Source: Wurfbainia villosa (Eukaryota; Streptophyta; Magnoliopsida; Zingiberales; Zingiberaceae). Taken from it: a DNA stretch of 64,000 nucleotides. This document shows positions 22,541-33,017 of the stretch, one piece after another. A program made the position numbers and the translations under genes. How positions within the stretch are numbered: the first letter of the stretch is position 1; the number at the start of each line of letters is the position of its first letter. The notes below the pieces were generated by a model. The model worked only from the letters and a program-made list of their open reading frames with translations. It was not told where the DNA came from and searched no databases. The stretch spans positions 4,092,001 through 4,156,000 of the forward strand of contig CM046004.1 of the NCBI GenBank assembly GCA_025175895.1, written 5' to 3'.

Positions 22541-23880
22541 AAGTTCTCAATTGAAGAAGAGATGCATGTAGTCAAGTTTATAAAGTCCAATTTAGGCTGC
22601 GGTCGTGTGGGTGGTATACCGATGTTCTTCATTTGAAGCATGTTTTTTATCGGTGGTTGGCTAGAGCTAAATCGATCATGCCTAACCCTTTTCAGGGTTC
22701 AAAGGTTGGAATATTATCTACCAACTATTTGGTATAGTTTTACATTAGATTTTGAAGGTCAAATGTGCTAAGGCAATAAGTGTAATTTTACTTGTCGAAT
22801 ATAAACAGAAAATATTTTATTTTGCACTCTATCACATAAGTTTGAAAAGGTAAAAGACTGTAATTCTGGTCTAAAAATTTTGTCAAAATACATTTCACCA
22901 TTTAACATCTTTTTTAGAATTTGATCAAAGTTATATCAATACCTCCTAATGGTCGTACTTTTTTTTTTAAAAAAAAAGGCATACTAGGGTTCATTTGTAG
23001 AATAAAAGCTTAGGGGTGCACTCGAGCCGAAGAGTGAGCAAGAATTCAAGAGATTAGCGAGGAGAGATCATGTTGTCTTTTGGTGAGAATAATGAATTGT
23101 AAATGAAATTTGATTATTAGTTTTCATTGTAGTAAAAGGTGATCAGTTCATCCGAAATACTCTTATCATTTGGATTCATAGTCATTATAAAAGAGATAAA
23201 TTATAGATTTGTGAGGAAATTTTTTATGGTCCAATAGAGATTGGTTGGAAAATAATTGTCTTCGAAAAATTTTATAATTCTCAAAGATTAATTATTATTC
23301 ATTATAGTAAATCTATTGCCTCATTAGCCACCCTACTAGCTTGATGAAGAGATTGGATGAGGAAGATGATAACGAATATGAGTTGAATATCTTTAACTTT
23401 AACTAGTACACAAAAATGCATATCATGTTTTTTTTATTTCTCAATAACTACGTGAATGTGAGAAAATAGTGTTTATACTAAATCCATTAGTATTATCTTC
23501 ATATATTCTTGCAAAACATTCTTACACGCCCTTTATTTTTTAAAAAATTACTTTAGCACAAAGTACAAAATAGTATCTTGGATGTATAAATAGTAATAAG
23601 TTCACATTTTTATATCTTTGGTAAAAATAAATCCATCACAGAACACCCTTTTTTTTGGAAGATAATTTTAAATTCAAAAAGTTCTAGAATAAAAAATTGG
23701 AATTCTTAAATTCTCCAATCTGTAGAATTATGTTGGGCTAAAGATTGGAGTCCAGCTGAGTTGGACATCCGTTTGGCCTATTATCCAAATCTCTTCTAAC
23801 CCAGACTCAACTAACTGGCTTCACCACACCATAAATAAACTTTTTCAGTTTTAAATCAGCATCTAAACCGTCGCTCGAAC
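22541..23880. repeat. inverted copy of the CCT7 upstream flank
   Basis: Reverse complement of the flank seen at 3480-5355 and 26290-28265 (for example, the block at 22560-22690 corresponds to 28140-28260 inverted). It lacks both the SINE of copy II and the private MITE-like insertion of copy I. It carries no gene. It meets the palindrome at 23861. Confidence 0.85.
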
Positions 23881-24687
23881 CTTCCACTCTCGCTTCGCAA
23901 CCCTAACTCGTGACGATCTCAGTCCCTCTGCTCTCTCCTCCTACGTGTGCTACTCCGATGGCGGCGATGCTGGTAAATTCGTCTCTCCTCTTTTCGTGCC
24001 CTGTTCTCCTCGGTTTGTTCATAACTTAGTGGCTAACTCCTTGGATCCCTTGTTGCGTTGCTTGCAGCAACCCCAGATCATACTGTTGAAGGAAGGAACA
24101 GACACCTCACAGGGGAAGGCGCAAGTAGTGAGCAAATCAATGCTTTCACGGTCGTGGCCGACGCGGTTCGCACGACGCTGGGTCCACGAGGAATGGACAA
24201 GCTCATCCATGACGATAAGGGGAACATTACCATCTCCAATGATGTCAAGCAGAATCTTAGTGGCAGGATGGACAATATTAAAAAGCTTCATGATGGTGGC
24301 GCCATCATTGGAGATGGTAGTGTTCCCCTTATCCTCATGGATGAGCTTGTTCATTCCTCGTGGACCCAGCATCGTGCGAACCGCGTCGGTCACGACCGTG
24401 CAAGCATTGATGTTGCTCACTACCTGCGCCTTCCCCTGTGAGGTGTCTGTTCCTTCCTTCAACAGTATGATCTTGGATTGTTGCAAGCAACGCAACAAGG
24501 GATCTAAGGAGTTAGCCACTAAGTTATGAACAAACCGAGGAGAACAGGGCACGAAAAGAGGAGAGACGAATTTACCAGCATCGCCGCCATCGGAGTAGCG
24601 CACGTAGGAGGAGAGAGCGGAGGGACTGAGATCAGCACGATTTAGGGTTGTGAAACGAGAGTGGAAGGTTCGAGCGACGGTTTAGAT
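23861..24687. repeat. 0.8-kb palindrome containing CCT7 leader, exon 1 and exon 2
   Basis: The left arm is 23861-24244 and the right arm 24303-24687, with a 58-base spacer. The arms begin and end with ATCTAAACCGTCGCTCGAAC and its complement. The left arm reads, on the plus strand, the CCT7 leader, the start codon ATGGCGGCGATGCTG, intron 1 and the first part of exon 2. The right arm reads the same on the minus strand and extends to the end of exon 2 in the spacer. Each arm has its own substitutions, and the left arm has a one-base deletion shifting exon 2 out of frame. Neither copy can make a full protein. Confidence 0.88.
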
Positions 24688-24734
24688 CCAATTGAGGTTT
24701 GGATCCAATTGCAAAAAAAAAAGTCTATTCATAC

Positions 24735-25595
24735 GAACAACGATGCAGTCCGGTAACTTCAAATAAGATTTTGGGGATGAACTCCATCTTCAATGACAGG
24801 TTCTGTCTCCTTCAGGAACTCACTCGCCAAAAGTACCACTATTGTTGTTCCATCACCAACCTGAACCAAGGATATGCAGCTAAAGCCGGTGGCTAAATTG
24901 TGTGAATATATTAACTTCTTTCACAATACTCGAAATGGCATTGAAACATAGTGTTGTGGATATATAGTGTTTATTCTGTACGAAATGTACTTTCTCCCAT
25001 AGGATATTTATAATAGGAGACTTATCACTGTCTAATGTATCTGGCCTAATCGATGAAATCTCAAGAAGTTAAATATTGTTCATCTGAAGCTACTGGAGCA
25101 ACAATTCGAAGCCAATTGTTAACATTGAAGTATAATAATCTAGCATCCATCACGAGAATCCATCAAAGACAGTGTCTTTTCATGTGCTTACATTCCACAA
25201 TCGATCCAAGCGGAAGTTACATACCTCAGAGTCCTGAGACTTTGCGATGTCAACCAGAATCTTAGCGGTAGGATGGACAATATCAAGAAGCTTCATGATG
25301 GTGGCTCCATCATTGGAGATGGTTGTGTTCCCCTTATCGTCATGGATGAGCTTGTCCATTCCTCGTGGACCAAGCGTCGTGCGAACTGCGTCAGCCACAG
25401 TCGTGCAAGCATTGATGTTGCTCACTCCCTGCGCCTTCCCCTGCAAGGTGTCTGTTCCTTCCTTCAACAGTATGATCTGGGGTTGCTGCAAGCAACGCAA
25501 CAAGGGATCCAATGAGTTAGAAACTAAGCTATGAACAAACCGAGGAGAACAGTGCACGAAAAGAGGAGAGACGAATTTACCAGCATCGCTACCAT
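24735..25595 (-). pseudogene. truncated CCT7 pseudogene (exons 1-3)
   Basis: A direct copy of the CCT7 5' end. Exon 1 is 25595-25581 (start codon intact, second residue changed to Val), exon 2 is 25485-25225 with intact GT-AG borders, and exon 3 is 24860-24735. Intron 2 is recognisable throughout. Exon 3 has an in-frame TGA replacing the Arg codon after QNLI, and its donor GTAAGA is changed. No exons 4 onward follow; the sequence instead meets the palindrome at 24687. It is a tandem-duplication fragment of the true gene at 145-3123, possibly still transcribed from its leader. Confidence 0.9.
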
Positions 25596-25599
25596 CCAA

Positions 25600-26375
25600 G
25601 TAGCGCACGGAGGAGGGAAGAGCGGAGGGACTGAGGCGCACGGAGGAGGAGAGAGTGGAGGGACTGAGATCGACGCGAGATAGGGCTGCGAAGCGAGAGT
25701 GGAAGATTCGAGAGAGCGTGAGTAACGCACGGAGGAGGAGAGAGGGGAGGGACTGAGGCGCATGGAGGAGGAGAGAGCGGAGGGACTGAGATAGGCGCGA
25801 GTTAGGGCTGCGAAGCTAGAGTGGAAGGTTCGAGAGAGCGTGAGTTACAGAGGAGGAGAGAGCGGAGGGACTGAGGTGCACGAAGGAGGAGAGAGCGGAG
25901 GGACTGAGATCGGCACGAGTTAGGGTTGCGAAGCGAGAGTGGAAGGTTCGAGAGAGCGTGAGTAGCGCACGGAGGAGGAGAGAGCGGAGGGACTGAGGCG
26001 CACGGAGGAGGAGAGAGCGGAGGGACTGAGATCGACGCGAGTTAGGGCTACAAAGCGAGAGTGGAAGGTTCGAGAGAGTGTGAGTAGCGCATGGAGGAGG
26101 AGAGAGCGGAGGGACTGAGATTGGCGTGAGTTAGGGCTACGAAACGAGAGTGGAAGGTTCGAGAGAGCGTGAGTAGTGCACGGAGGAGGAGAGAGCGGAG
26201 GGACTGAGGCGCACGGAGGAGAGAGCGGAGGGACTGAGATCAGCACGAGTTAGGGCTACGAAGCGAGAGTGGAAGGTTCGAGAGAGCGTTTAGATGTTGA
26301 TTTTATGGTGCGGTGAAGTCAGTTGGTTGATTTTATGGTGCGGCGCGAGTTAGGGCTGCAAAGCCAGAGTGGAAG
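25600..26375. repeat. tandem array of CCT7 promoter/leader units
   Basis: About six units of 92-126 bp, each with GGAGGAGAGAGCGGAGGGAC, then TGAGATCGGCGCGAGTTAGG, then GCGAGAGTGGAAGGTTCGAG. The last element occurs near 25688, 25814, 25934, 26056, 26148 and 26266, with a degenerate end unit near 26355. The unit derives from the single CCT7 leader seen near 3430-3470, so it expanded after duplication. Predicted peptides here are repeat artefacts. Confidence 0.88.
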
Positions 26376-27116
26376 GTTAGAAGAGATTTGGATTTGAAAA
26401 GTTTCAATAATGGGCCAAACCAATGTCCAACGCAACTGAGCTCTAATCGTTAGTCCAACATAATTCTACAGATGGGAGAATTTAAGAGAGCATTTGGTAA
26501 ACAAAAAATTCTTCATTTTTTATTTTCATTTTCTAAAAAAATAATAAAAAACATGTTTAGTTGATATTTTCCGCTTTTGTTTTTCAGAAAATAAAGAAGT
26601 ATTTTTTTAGAAAATTGAATAAAAAATCATTTTCTATTTTCTAAAAAAAAATTGAAAATGGAAACGAAAAATTCTGTACCAACCAAACGCCCCCTAAAAA
26701 CTCTCTTTTTTATTCTAGAACTTTTCGAATTTAAAAATATCTTCCAAAAAAAATGTGTTAAGTGATGGATTTAATTTTTACCAAAGATATAAAAATGTGA
26801 ACTTATTACTATTTATACATCTAGGAGATTATTTTGTACTTTGTGCTGAAGTAATTTTTAAAAAAAATGAAGGGCATTTAAGAATGTTTTGCAAGAATAT
26901 GTGAAGATAATACTAATGGATTTACTATAAATACTAATTTCTCACATTCACGTAGCTATTGACAAATAAAAAAAAATATGACACGCATTTTTATGTACTA
27001 GTTAAAGTTTAAAATATTCAACTCATATTCGTTCTCATCTTCCTCATCCAATGTCTTCATCAAGCTAGTCAATGATTATTGCACATGACTTCAAGATTCA
27101 TGAAAGCTAACTATGA

Positions 27117-27339
27117 ATCTCTATGGGATGACATGGTGGCTAAGACACGACAGAGTTTGCGAATAAAACAAAGATCGATTTCGAAAAAGATTTAAAATTC
27201 TTTTTTGAATTCAGATGACCTCTACGTATCTTGACCACTACGTCAAGACCCATAGAAACCTCTGTGATTTACTCCCTCATAATGACCGTGAGATAAATCG
27301 ATAGGAGTCACTAGATTGACAGATTTCAACCTTTTGTGG
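27117..27339 (+). repeat. SINE-like element with target duplication
   Basis: A 223-bp insertion present only in copy II. It is flanked by ATGAAAGCTAACTATGA (27100-27116) and ATGAAAACTAACTATGA (27340-27356), a 17-bp target duplication with one mismatch. Near its start is an A-box-like TGGCTAAGACA and then a B-box-like GATCGATTTC. The same family occurs at 63784-63995 and, more diverged, at 63270-63490. Size, pol III-like boxes and long target duplication support a SINE. Confidence 0.7.
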
Positions 27340-28827
27340 ATGAAAACTAACTATGAGATTGAGTGGCTAATTAGGCAACAGATTTACTATAATGGATAAT
27401 GATTGATCTTTGAGAATTATAAATTTTTCAGAGACACTTATTTTTCTACCGCATTAGCACTCTATTGGATCATAAAAAAGCTCCTCATAAATCCATAATT
27501 TATCTCTCTTGCGATGACTATAAATCCACCTGATAAGAGTATTTGGGATGAATTGATCACCTTTTACTATAATGAAAATTAACTATCAACTTTCATTTAC
27601 AATTCATTATTCTCGCCGAAAGACAACACGAGCTCTCCTTGCCAATCTCTTGAATTCTTGCTCATACTTGAGTTCGAGTGCACCCCTAAGCTTTTATTAT
27701 ACAGATAAACCCTAGTTTGCTTTTTTTAATAAAAAAAAATAAATACGGCCATCAAAAGTATTGATATAACTTTGAGCAAATTCTAAAGAAGATGTTAAAT
27801 GGTGAAAGTGTATTTTGACAAATTTTGTATACTAAAATGACAATCTTTTACCTTTTTCAAATTTATGTTATAGAGTGCAAGATAAAAGATTTTCTAGATT
27901 TTTCTTCTCCCGCATCTTAAACATGTTTTTAACATTTTTGCCTTTACAAAATGAGAATGACTTGTTAAGCCTAATCATCAGTCACTATATTGTATATATT
28001 CTACAAGTAAAATTATACATATTGCCTTAGCACCTTTGACCTTCAAAATCTAATGTAAAACTATACCAAATAGTTGGTAGATAACGTTCCAACCTTTGAA
28101 CCCTGAAAAGGATTAGGCATGGTCAATTTAGCTCTAGCCAACCACCGATAAAGAAACATGCTTCAAATGAAGAACATCGACAGAACCACCCACACTACGG
28201 CAACCCGAATTGGACTTTATAAACTTGACTACATGCATCTCTTCTTCAATTGAAAACTTAGTACAAAAGACATAATGAGATTAAGGTTTGAGGATCACAA
28301 CTTGAGATTGTAGTAGTTCAACTGAAGGCCACCATACAACTCTAGCCATTATGATCATCATTATCATATCATAGACAATATATCTATGTTCTTGTCAAAG
28401 ATGAGCATGGGACTAACAACTAATGCAACTAAACAAAGTCAAATCTCAAAACTAAACTAAACTAAACTCAGTGGTGGGTCGATGATTGTCCAAGTACTTC
28501 GGTGTCACCGACGACTTGACATAAAACAAACTTTCAAATAACATCACTTAAGACGATATGTTGAATTACTCATGCACTTCATTCTCATGACAACTGAAGA
28601 GTAGTGCAAAATACGGAGGTATGACTGTCACTCTAGTGTGTCGATTGCTATTAATCAATCCGTAGAAAATGATAAGAGAAAGAAAAAAAAAATTATACCA
28701 TTGCACCTAATACTGAACATCATAGGATGAGTAAAGCCAGGAGAAATGGCAAAAAAATCAACGGTGTCGATGACAAATGGTGGGGGCTGCAAACATCACA
28801 ATTCTAAAGGGAATCCACAACTGACTG

Positions 28828-28859
28828 TTACACGATTTTATCCGCCAACTTCTGCTTCC
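28828..28859 (-). other. candidate terminal exon (low support)
   Basis: On the minus strand, TTATGCAG is followed by 32 bases that can be read as ten codons (KQKLADKIV preceded by a split codon) and a TAA. It could be the last exon of a minus-strand gene lying to the right. A consensus donor GAGGTAAGT near 32464, just 3' of the CHZ-like stop codon, would join it as a spliced 3' UTR. The evidence is splice-site appearance only. Confidence 0.25.
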
Positions 28860-28870
28860 CTGCATAAGAA

Positions 28871-31800
28871 TCACACCGGAGTGATATTAGCTTTGTGATC
28901 TGTTGACAAGGTATGGCATAAAAGAATAACGTAGCAGTTTCAGATAACAAAATAATTCAGAGTTACAACACCCATCCACATCGCTCTAGACAATTAAAAA
29001 AGTTAAACAAACACCAAGTGCTATGAATAAAGCAAAGAATTTCATACCATTCGACAATATATATAGGCAATACCGATCTTAAGTTGTTTGCTCTAGCACC
29101 GCATCATCGATGTAGAGAGATTCAGTCAACACACTATTTAATACGTCACAGCACACATTGAAATTTGATCAACCAATAGGTCATCTACCTTCAGTTGTTT
29201 GTTCCACCAAATAATTTATACAAAAAATGTATAGAGATATCACAGCATTGCGAAGAGAGAATCATATATTGATATTACCTTCATGCACAAGTGTCTGTTA
29301 AACATTGAAACATGAACTTACAGTGCAGAAAAATGTTAACATATAGGGTTGGAATTGTCAATCGTCTAACATGATTTCATTGCCCTCCATATACTATGTG
29401 TCTGATCATATTGTTTTGGTTTACTTTAATGAATTCTAAGCTTTAAATTAGGATATGATATTCAGCGTCCTTGGATCATTCATATTGCATAAATTACAAT
29501 CCTATTGTTTCCAGAACTTAAAAATAAAACATGGGATGCTAGTGAATAGTGATGAAGCTTTACATTAACTAGTCCCATAAATGACTCTTACTGATATGGG
29601 CCACAGATTATCCATTCCTAACCAATATTGTACAGATCACATCCTACCCAGGATCAATGAAAGCTCTCTCAACCCTAAGCATAAAATTATAAGATCCTAC
29701 ACTTTGATAAAATATCATTATCTGAAATTTATAATTTATCACATATATTATTTTGCAATATCTGGTATTATGATGAATATTTCCAAATATGCATTACATA
29801 TGTATTCTACATTAATTCTGCAATGTACAACTGAAGGAAAGAAAGATAGCTTTCACACTAGTTTCTCAATTTAACTATAATGCATCTTGCAGTGTCCACA
29901 AGTACTATATTTTATTTAGCTAGCTTTTATAAATAAAATACATGACAACAGAAAAGGTTAACTTTTCTATTGAAATTTAAACGGGCTTCTCATATAATTC
30001 TTTTTTTTTTTTTTGGAGGTTATATGGTATCAAAAAGATGTCTATTTTTCTGAAAGCTAAAGTGTGTGAACTTAAAATTGTTCTTTTAAGTCAAGATTGT
30101 TCAAATCAAGGACAGTGGAACGATGAAGGGAGGATACCTTGTTCAGAATGATGTTTACCGACAGGATAGTTCCTCCCACAAGTTCTTAGATAATCCAAAC
30201 TTATTGACACAGTATTTATTATCTCTTTTTGTGTATGATTCTTGTATTCTGCAACATAGCTGGATTAAGGCGAATAGAGTGCAATCGTTTGTTGAACGAT
30301 GCTCATCTCAGAGCAAAATTCCTTAAGCAGTGCCCCATATTCTCCTCATTAATCATTATTGATTACCTCGCTTAGTTGACTCTTCAACCTCAACCTTGTG
30401 GTGTACCAGTTCCAAAGGTTTAGTGTTTCTTTCGATTGAAAGAAAAGACAACTTCGTCATTTTAGCCTCACACAAATCATGCTCTTGTACCTTAAACTTA
30501 AATTTTGACCATCGACTACAATTTTACTAGTTTTTTGTAGTGTCAAAGTTGGCATGTTCTAGACACAGATGTCAAAAATTCAGATAACATAGTCGAATGA
30601 GTAAGTGTAGGAATCTTATTGCTCAAATTAGGCTTTACAAAGGTTGATTTTTGAATAACCCTCTCTTAAAATATCTCTTGCTTACAAAGTTTCTTTTCTT
30701 CGTAAATACTACCTAGTTGACAATTGCAAAGAAACAAAAATATTTCAACACCAGCTTCCAAGCTTTAACCAAAAAATTATTTAATCTTCTAGCATGTCTT
30801 GACCAACATAAAATAAAATGCTGAATTAATTAGCAATTTATATTAGTTAATCTTCTAGCATGACCTTTACATTAAGAATTTTGGGATTAGACTGACAACT
30901 TATATACAGCTTAAGCTTCTGAACTACAAATTGCAAGTAATCAATTGATCAATGATTATAATTACCATTCCACTAAAAATCATGGGATTATTAGGATGCT
31001 AACTTATAGATTAACAATTTGACAGCCACTCAATGCATGTCATGGAAAAGATACTTATATAGCATTACCTTCTTCTGTACACAGTTTCTCTATTTATTGT
31101 ATCTCCAATTTGATGGTAAATAAATATATAGACATAGTTTTTCTATTTATTGTAGGACTAATTTGATGGAAAACAAACATATAACACGTCTAAGTAGCTG
31201 ATGTTTTGCATCATGCTATCTTCGACAGTTCTATCAATTTCCAGAAGCATATTTCTTTGCAAAGGTAGGGAAAGATGGTGCACAAAACCACCGAATGGTG
31301 AATTGTGTGTTAAGGGCCATCGTATACAACTCCACACCCCACAATGAGGAAGAGGCAATTCTATCCTGGTCACCCAGGTCCCTAAAAAAGCAAACAATAA
31401 AAAACATCTGTGCCTTGACAGATTTCTCACAGGATGCATTAGTAGCTCAGCTGTAATTTCAGCAGCAGGAGGACAATGGACATCTAAGTCCTATCTGACA
31501 CTTGAGGCCAGTCATGCAAGTAAAGTAGGCCTTTCACAAACAATATAATTAGGTCAAAATTTTCTGTCTAGATAGAAGTTGTCAATGGATGACCAACAAA
31601 AATATCTAAAATAAGACAAAATTTATTCCAATCACGACATACATCACCCAAAAGATACTGGACCTCCAGGCTCCAAGTAATATGGGGGAATAAGAAATGG
31701 GAAAAAAACAATACAGGATTTTTTTTGGGGCCTAAAACAATATTAGAGCATCCAGAGGGTAGAGGTGATAAAGGAGAGTACAGAACTCTCTCAAGAGGAG

Positions 31801-32460
31801 TTGTGATTCTAAGCAAATAAAAAAGGGAAAATCAAATGTTATCAGGGATATTGCTTCTTCCTATAACACATTTTAAAGTTTATGATACTATATCTGCAAA
31901 GTTCCAATTAGGACCAAGAACCATATGTACAACATATTGAAGGAAAACTCTTGCTTGTTGTGAGCCATTTTTCGATTGATACTCAAGATGCCTACATGCT
32001 ATTTTAACAATTTAATAACCATAATTGAACAAATAATAGGAGCCAGAAGATCATGAATTCTTTTCCAATTCAGTTCTTGACTAATATAATGCATGAGAAC
32101 AAAAATTTTCTCCAATGATCCCTGCACATGTGTTTTCTCCAATTACTCGATTTACTATACTAATAAAGTATACGGATCTCCAGGGATGTTATTTGCCATC
32201 AGTACCTTCTTTTTTTGTAGGTTATGCCTGTCATCTTATTGTCATGTATAATATATTTCAGGTAAAAAAACCTGTTCTTGAAAACATAGGCACAGGCAAG
32301 GCGTCATCTTAGCAAAAAGAAACATTAATTGTTCCTCCAATCATAGTAAATTCTAACAAAAACACGAGAATCGTGATAATTGCTTTCGCAAACAGATCAT
32401 GATGTCCTTTTACTGATGAAATCCACCATTGAAGTAGACATATGAGAACTCCAACTAAAC
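28871..32460. other. AT-rich region without a recognisable gene
   Basis: About 3.6 kb without conserved protein sequence in any frame. Short open frames (for example 29581-29874 plus, 31158-31439 minus) have no family resemblance that I can recognise. If the donor near 32464 is used, much of this could be a 3' UTR intron of the CHZ-like gene. A moderately GC-rich stretch at 31270-31400 stands out but I cannot name it. Confidence 0.5.
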
Positions 32461-32486
32461 TTACCTCTTTAAAGCCTCATTACAAA

Positions 32487-33017
32487 TTATTCACTGTCGT
32501 CACTCTCATCTCCACCCTGATCGGGGTCGAAATATGACCCTGGAGGAGGAGGCTCCCGCCGACGCGTCCTCGAAGGAAGGATGTTTTCAAGATCGATCTC
32601 CGCCAGTGGATCATCCACGAAATCGCTATCATCTTCCTCCTCCCCCCCAACCACGTCGTCACTATCCTCGACGCTGCTTTCATCTCTTTCATCGCTGTCG
32701 CCCTCCTCTTCCTCCTCTTCCTCCACCAGTATTCCTTTCCCTTTGTCCACCGCCGTTAGCGCGCCCTTCCCCTTAACCGTCCCATTAGGGTCGGCCATCG
32801 TTTCCTCATTCTGTCCGTCTCCACAGTTGGCTGCTTCTTGGGGTTGCGGAACGAGCCCAGATGCGATCTCCGGCTTCTGATGCTTCTTCTCCCGCTCGCC
32901 GTCTCCTTCCTCAGGAAATTCCCCATCAGGCTTGCGCTTCGAGGGAAGCAGAGGACTCGGGTTGGATCCTTCTACGGCTTGGGACTTAGCATCTTCACTG
33001 GTCTCGGCCATGCTCAT
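32487..33017 (-). CDS. acidic CHZ-motif histone-chaperone-like protein
   Basis: A 176-residue, intronless acidic nuclear-type protein. A lysine/proline-rich N-terminal part (residues 1-60) includes a possible nuclear signal KRKPDG and EREKKHQK. The middle has KGKGALTAVDKGKGILVEEE, followed by long Glu/Asp/Ser runs. The C-terminal part DDPLAEIDLENILPSRTRRR resembles the CHZ motif of H2A.Z-H2B chaperones, in which an acidic stretch and an I-x-x-SNI-like block precede an R-T-R run. Known CHZ proteins escort H2A.Z-H2B dimers for exchange by SWR1; that role here is inferred from the motif. Two in-frame starts lie two codons apart (33017 and 33011). A telo-box-like AAACCCTAA lies directly upstream of the start. 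The stop follows ESDDSE. A good donor site 20 bases after the stop suggests a spliced 3' UTR. Confidence 0.65.
   Translation of the reverse strand: MSMAETSEDAKSQAVEGSNPSPLLPSKRKPDGEFPEEGDGEREKKHQKPEIASGLVPQPQEAANCGDGQNEETMADPNGTVKGKGALTAVDKGKGILVEEEEEEEGDSDERDESSVEDSDDVVGGEEEDDSDFVDDPLAEIDLENILPSRTRRREPPPPGSYFDPDQGGDESDDSE

Larger units (their letters stand above)
26290..28870. repeat. copy II of the duplicated flank, without the LTR insertion
   Basis: Same order and orientation as 3431-5517 joined to 22073-22510. The junction at 28415-28430 reads GGACTAACAACTAATGCAAC, the unoccupied form of the LTR element target. It contains one SINE (27117-27339) missing from the other copies. No gene is visible except a possible small exon at its right end. 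Confidence 0.88.

Noticed and set aside
23945..24603. Two 194-residue overlapping frames on opposite strands as CCT7-like genes
   Set aside because: They are the arms of a palindrome reading through unspliced intron 1. The plus-strand copy is frameshifted in exon 2 and neither has later exons.
24735..25595. A second functional CCT7 gene
   Set aside because: Exon 3 has an in-frame stop and a changed donor, and exons 4 onward are missing.
31158..31439. 93-residue minus-strand frame as a gene
   Set aside because: No conserved motif, splice context or family resemblance; it lies in a region that may be intronic.
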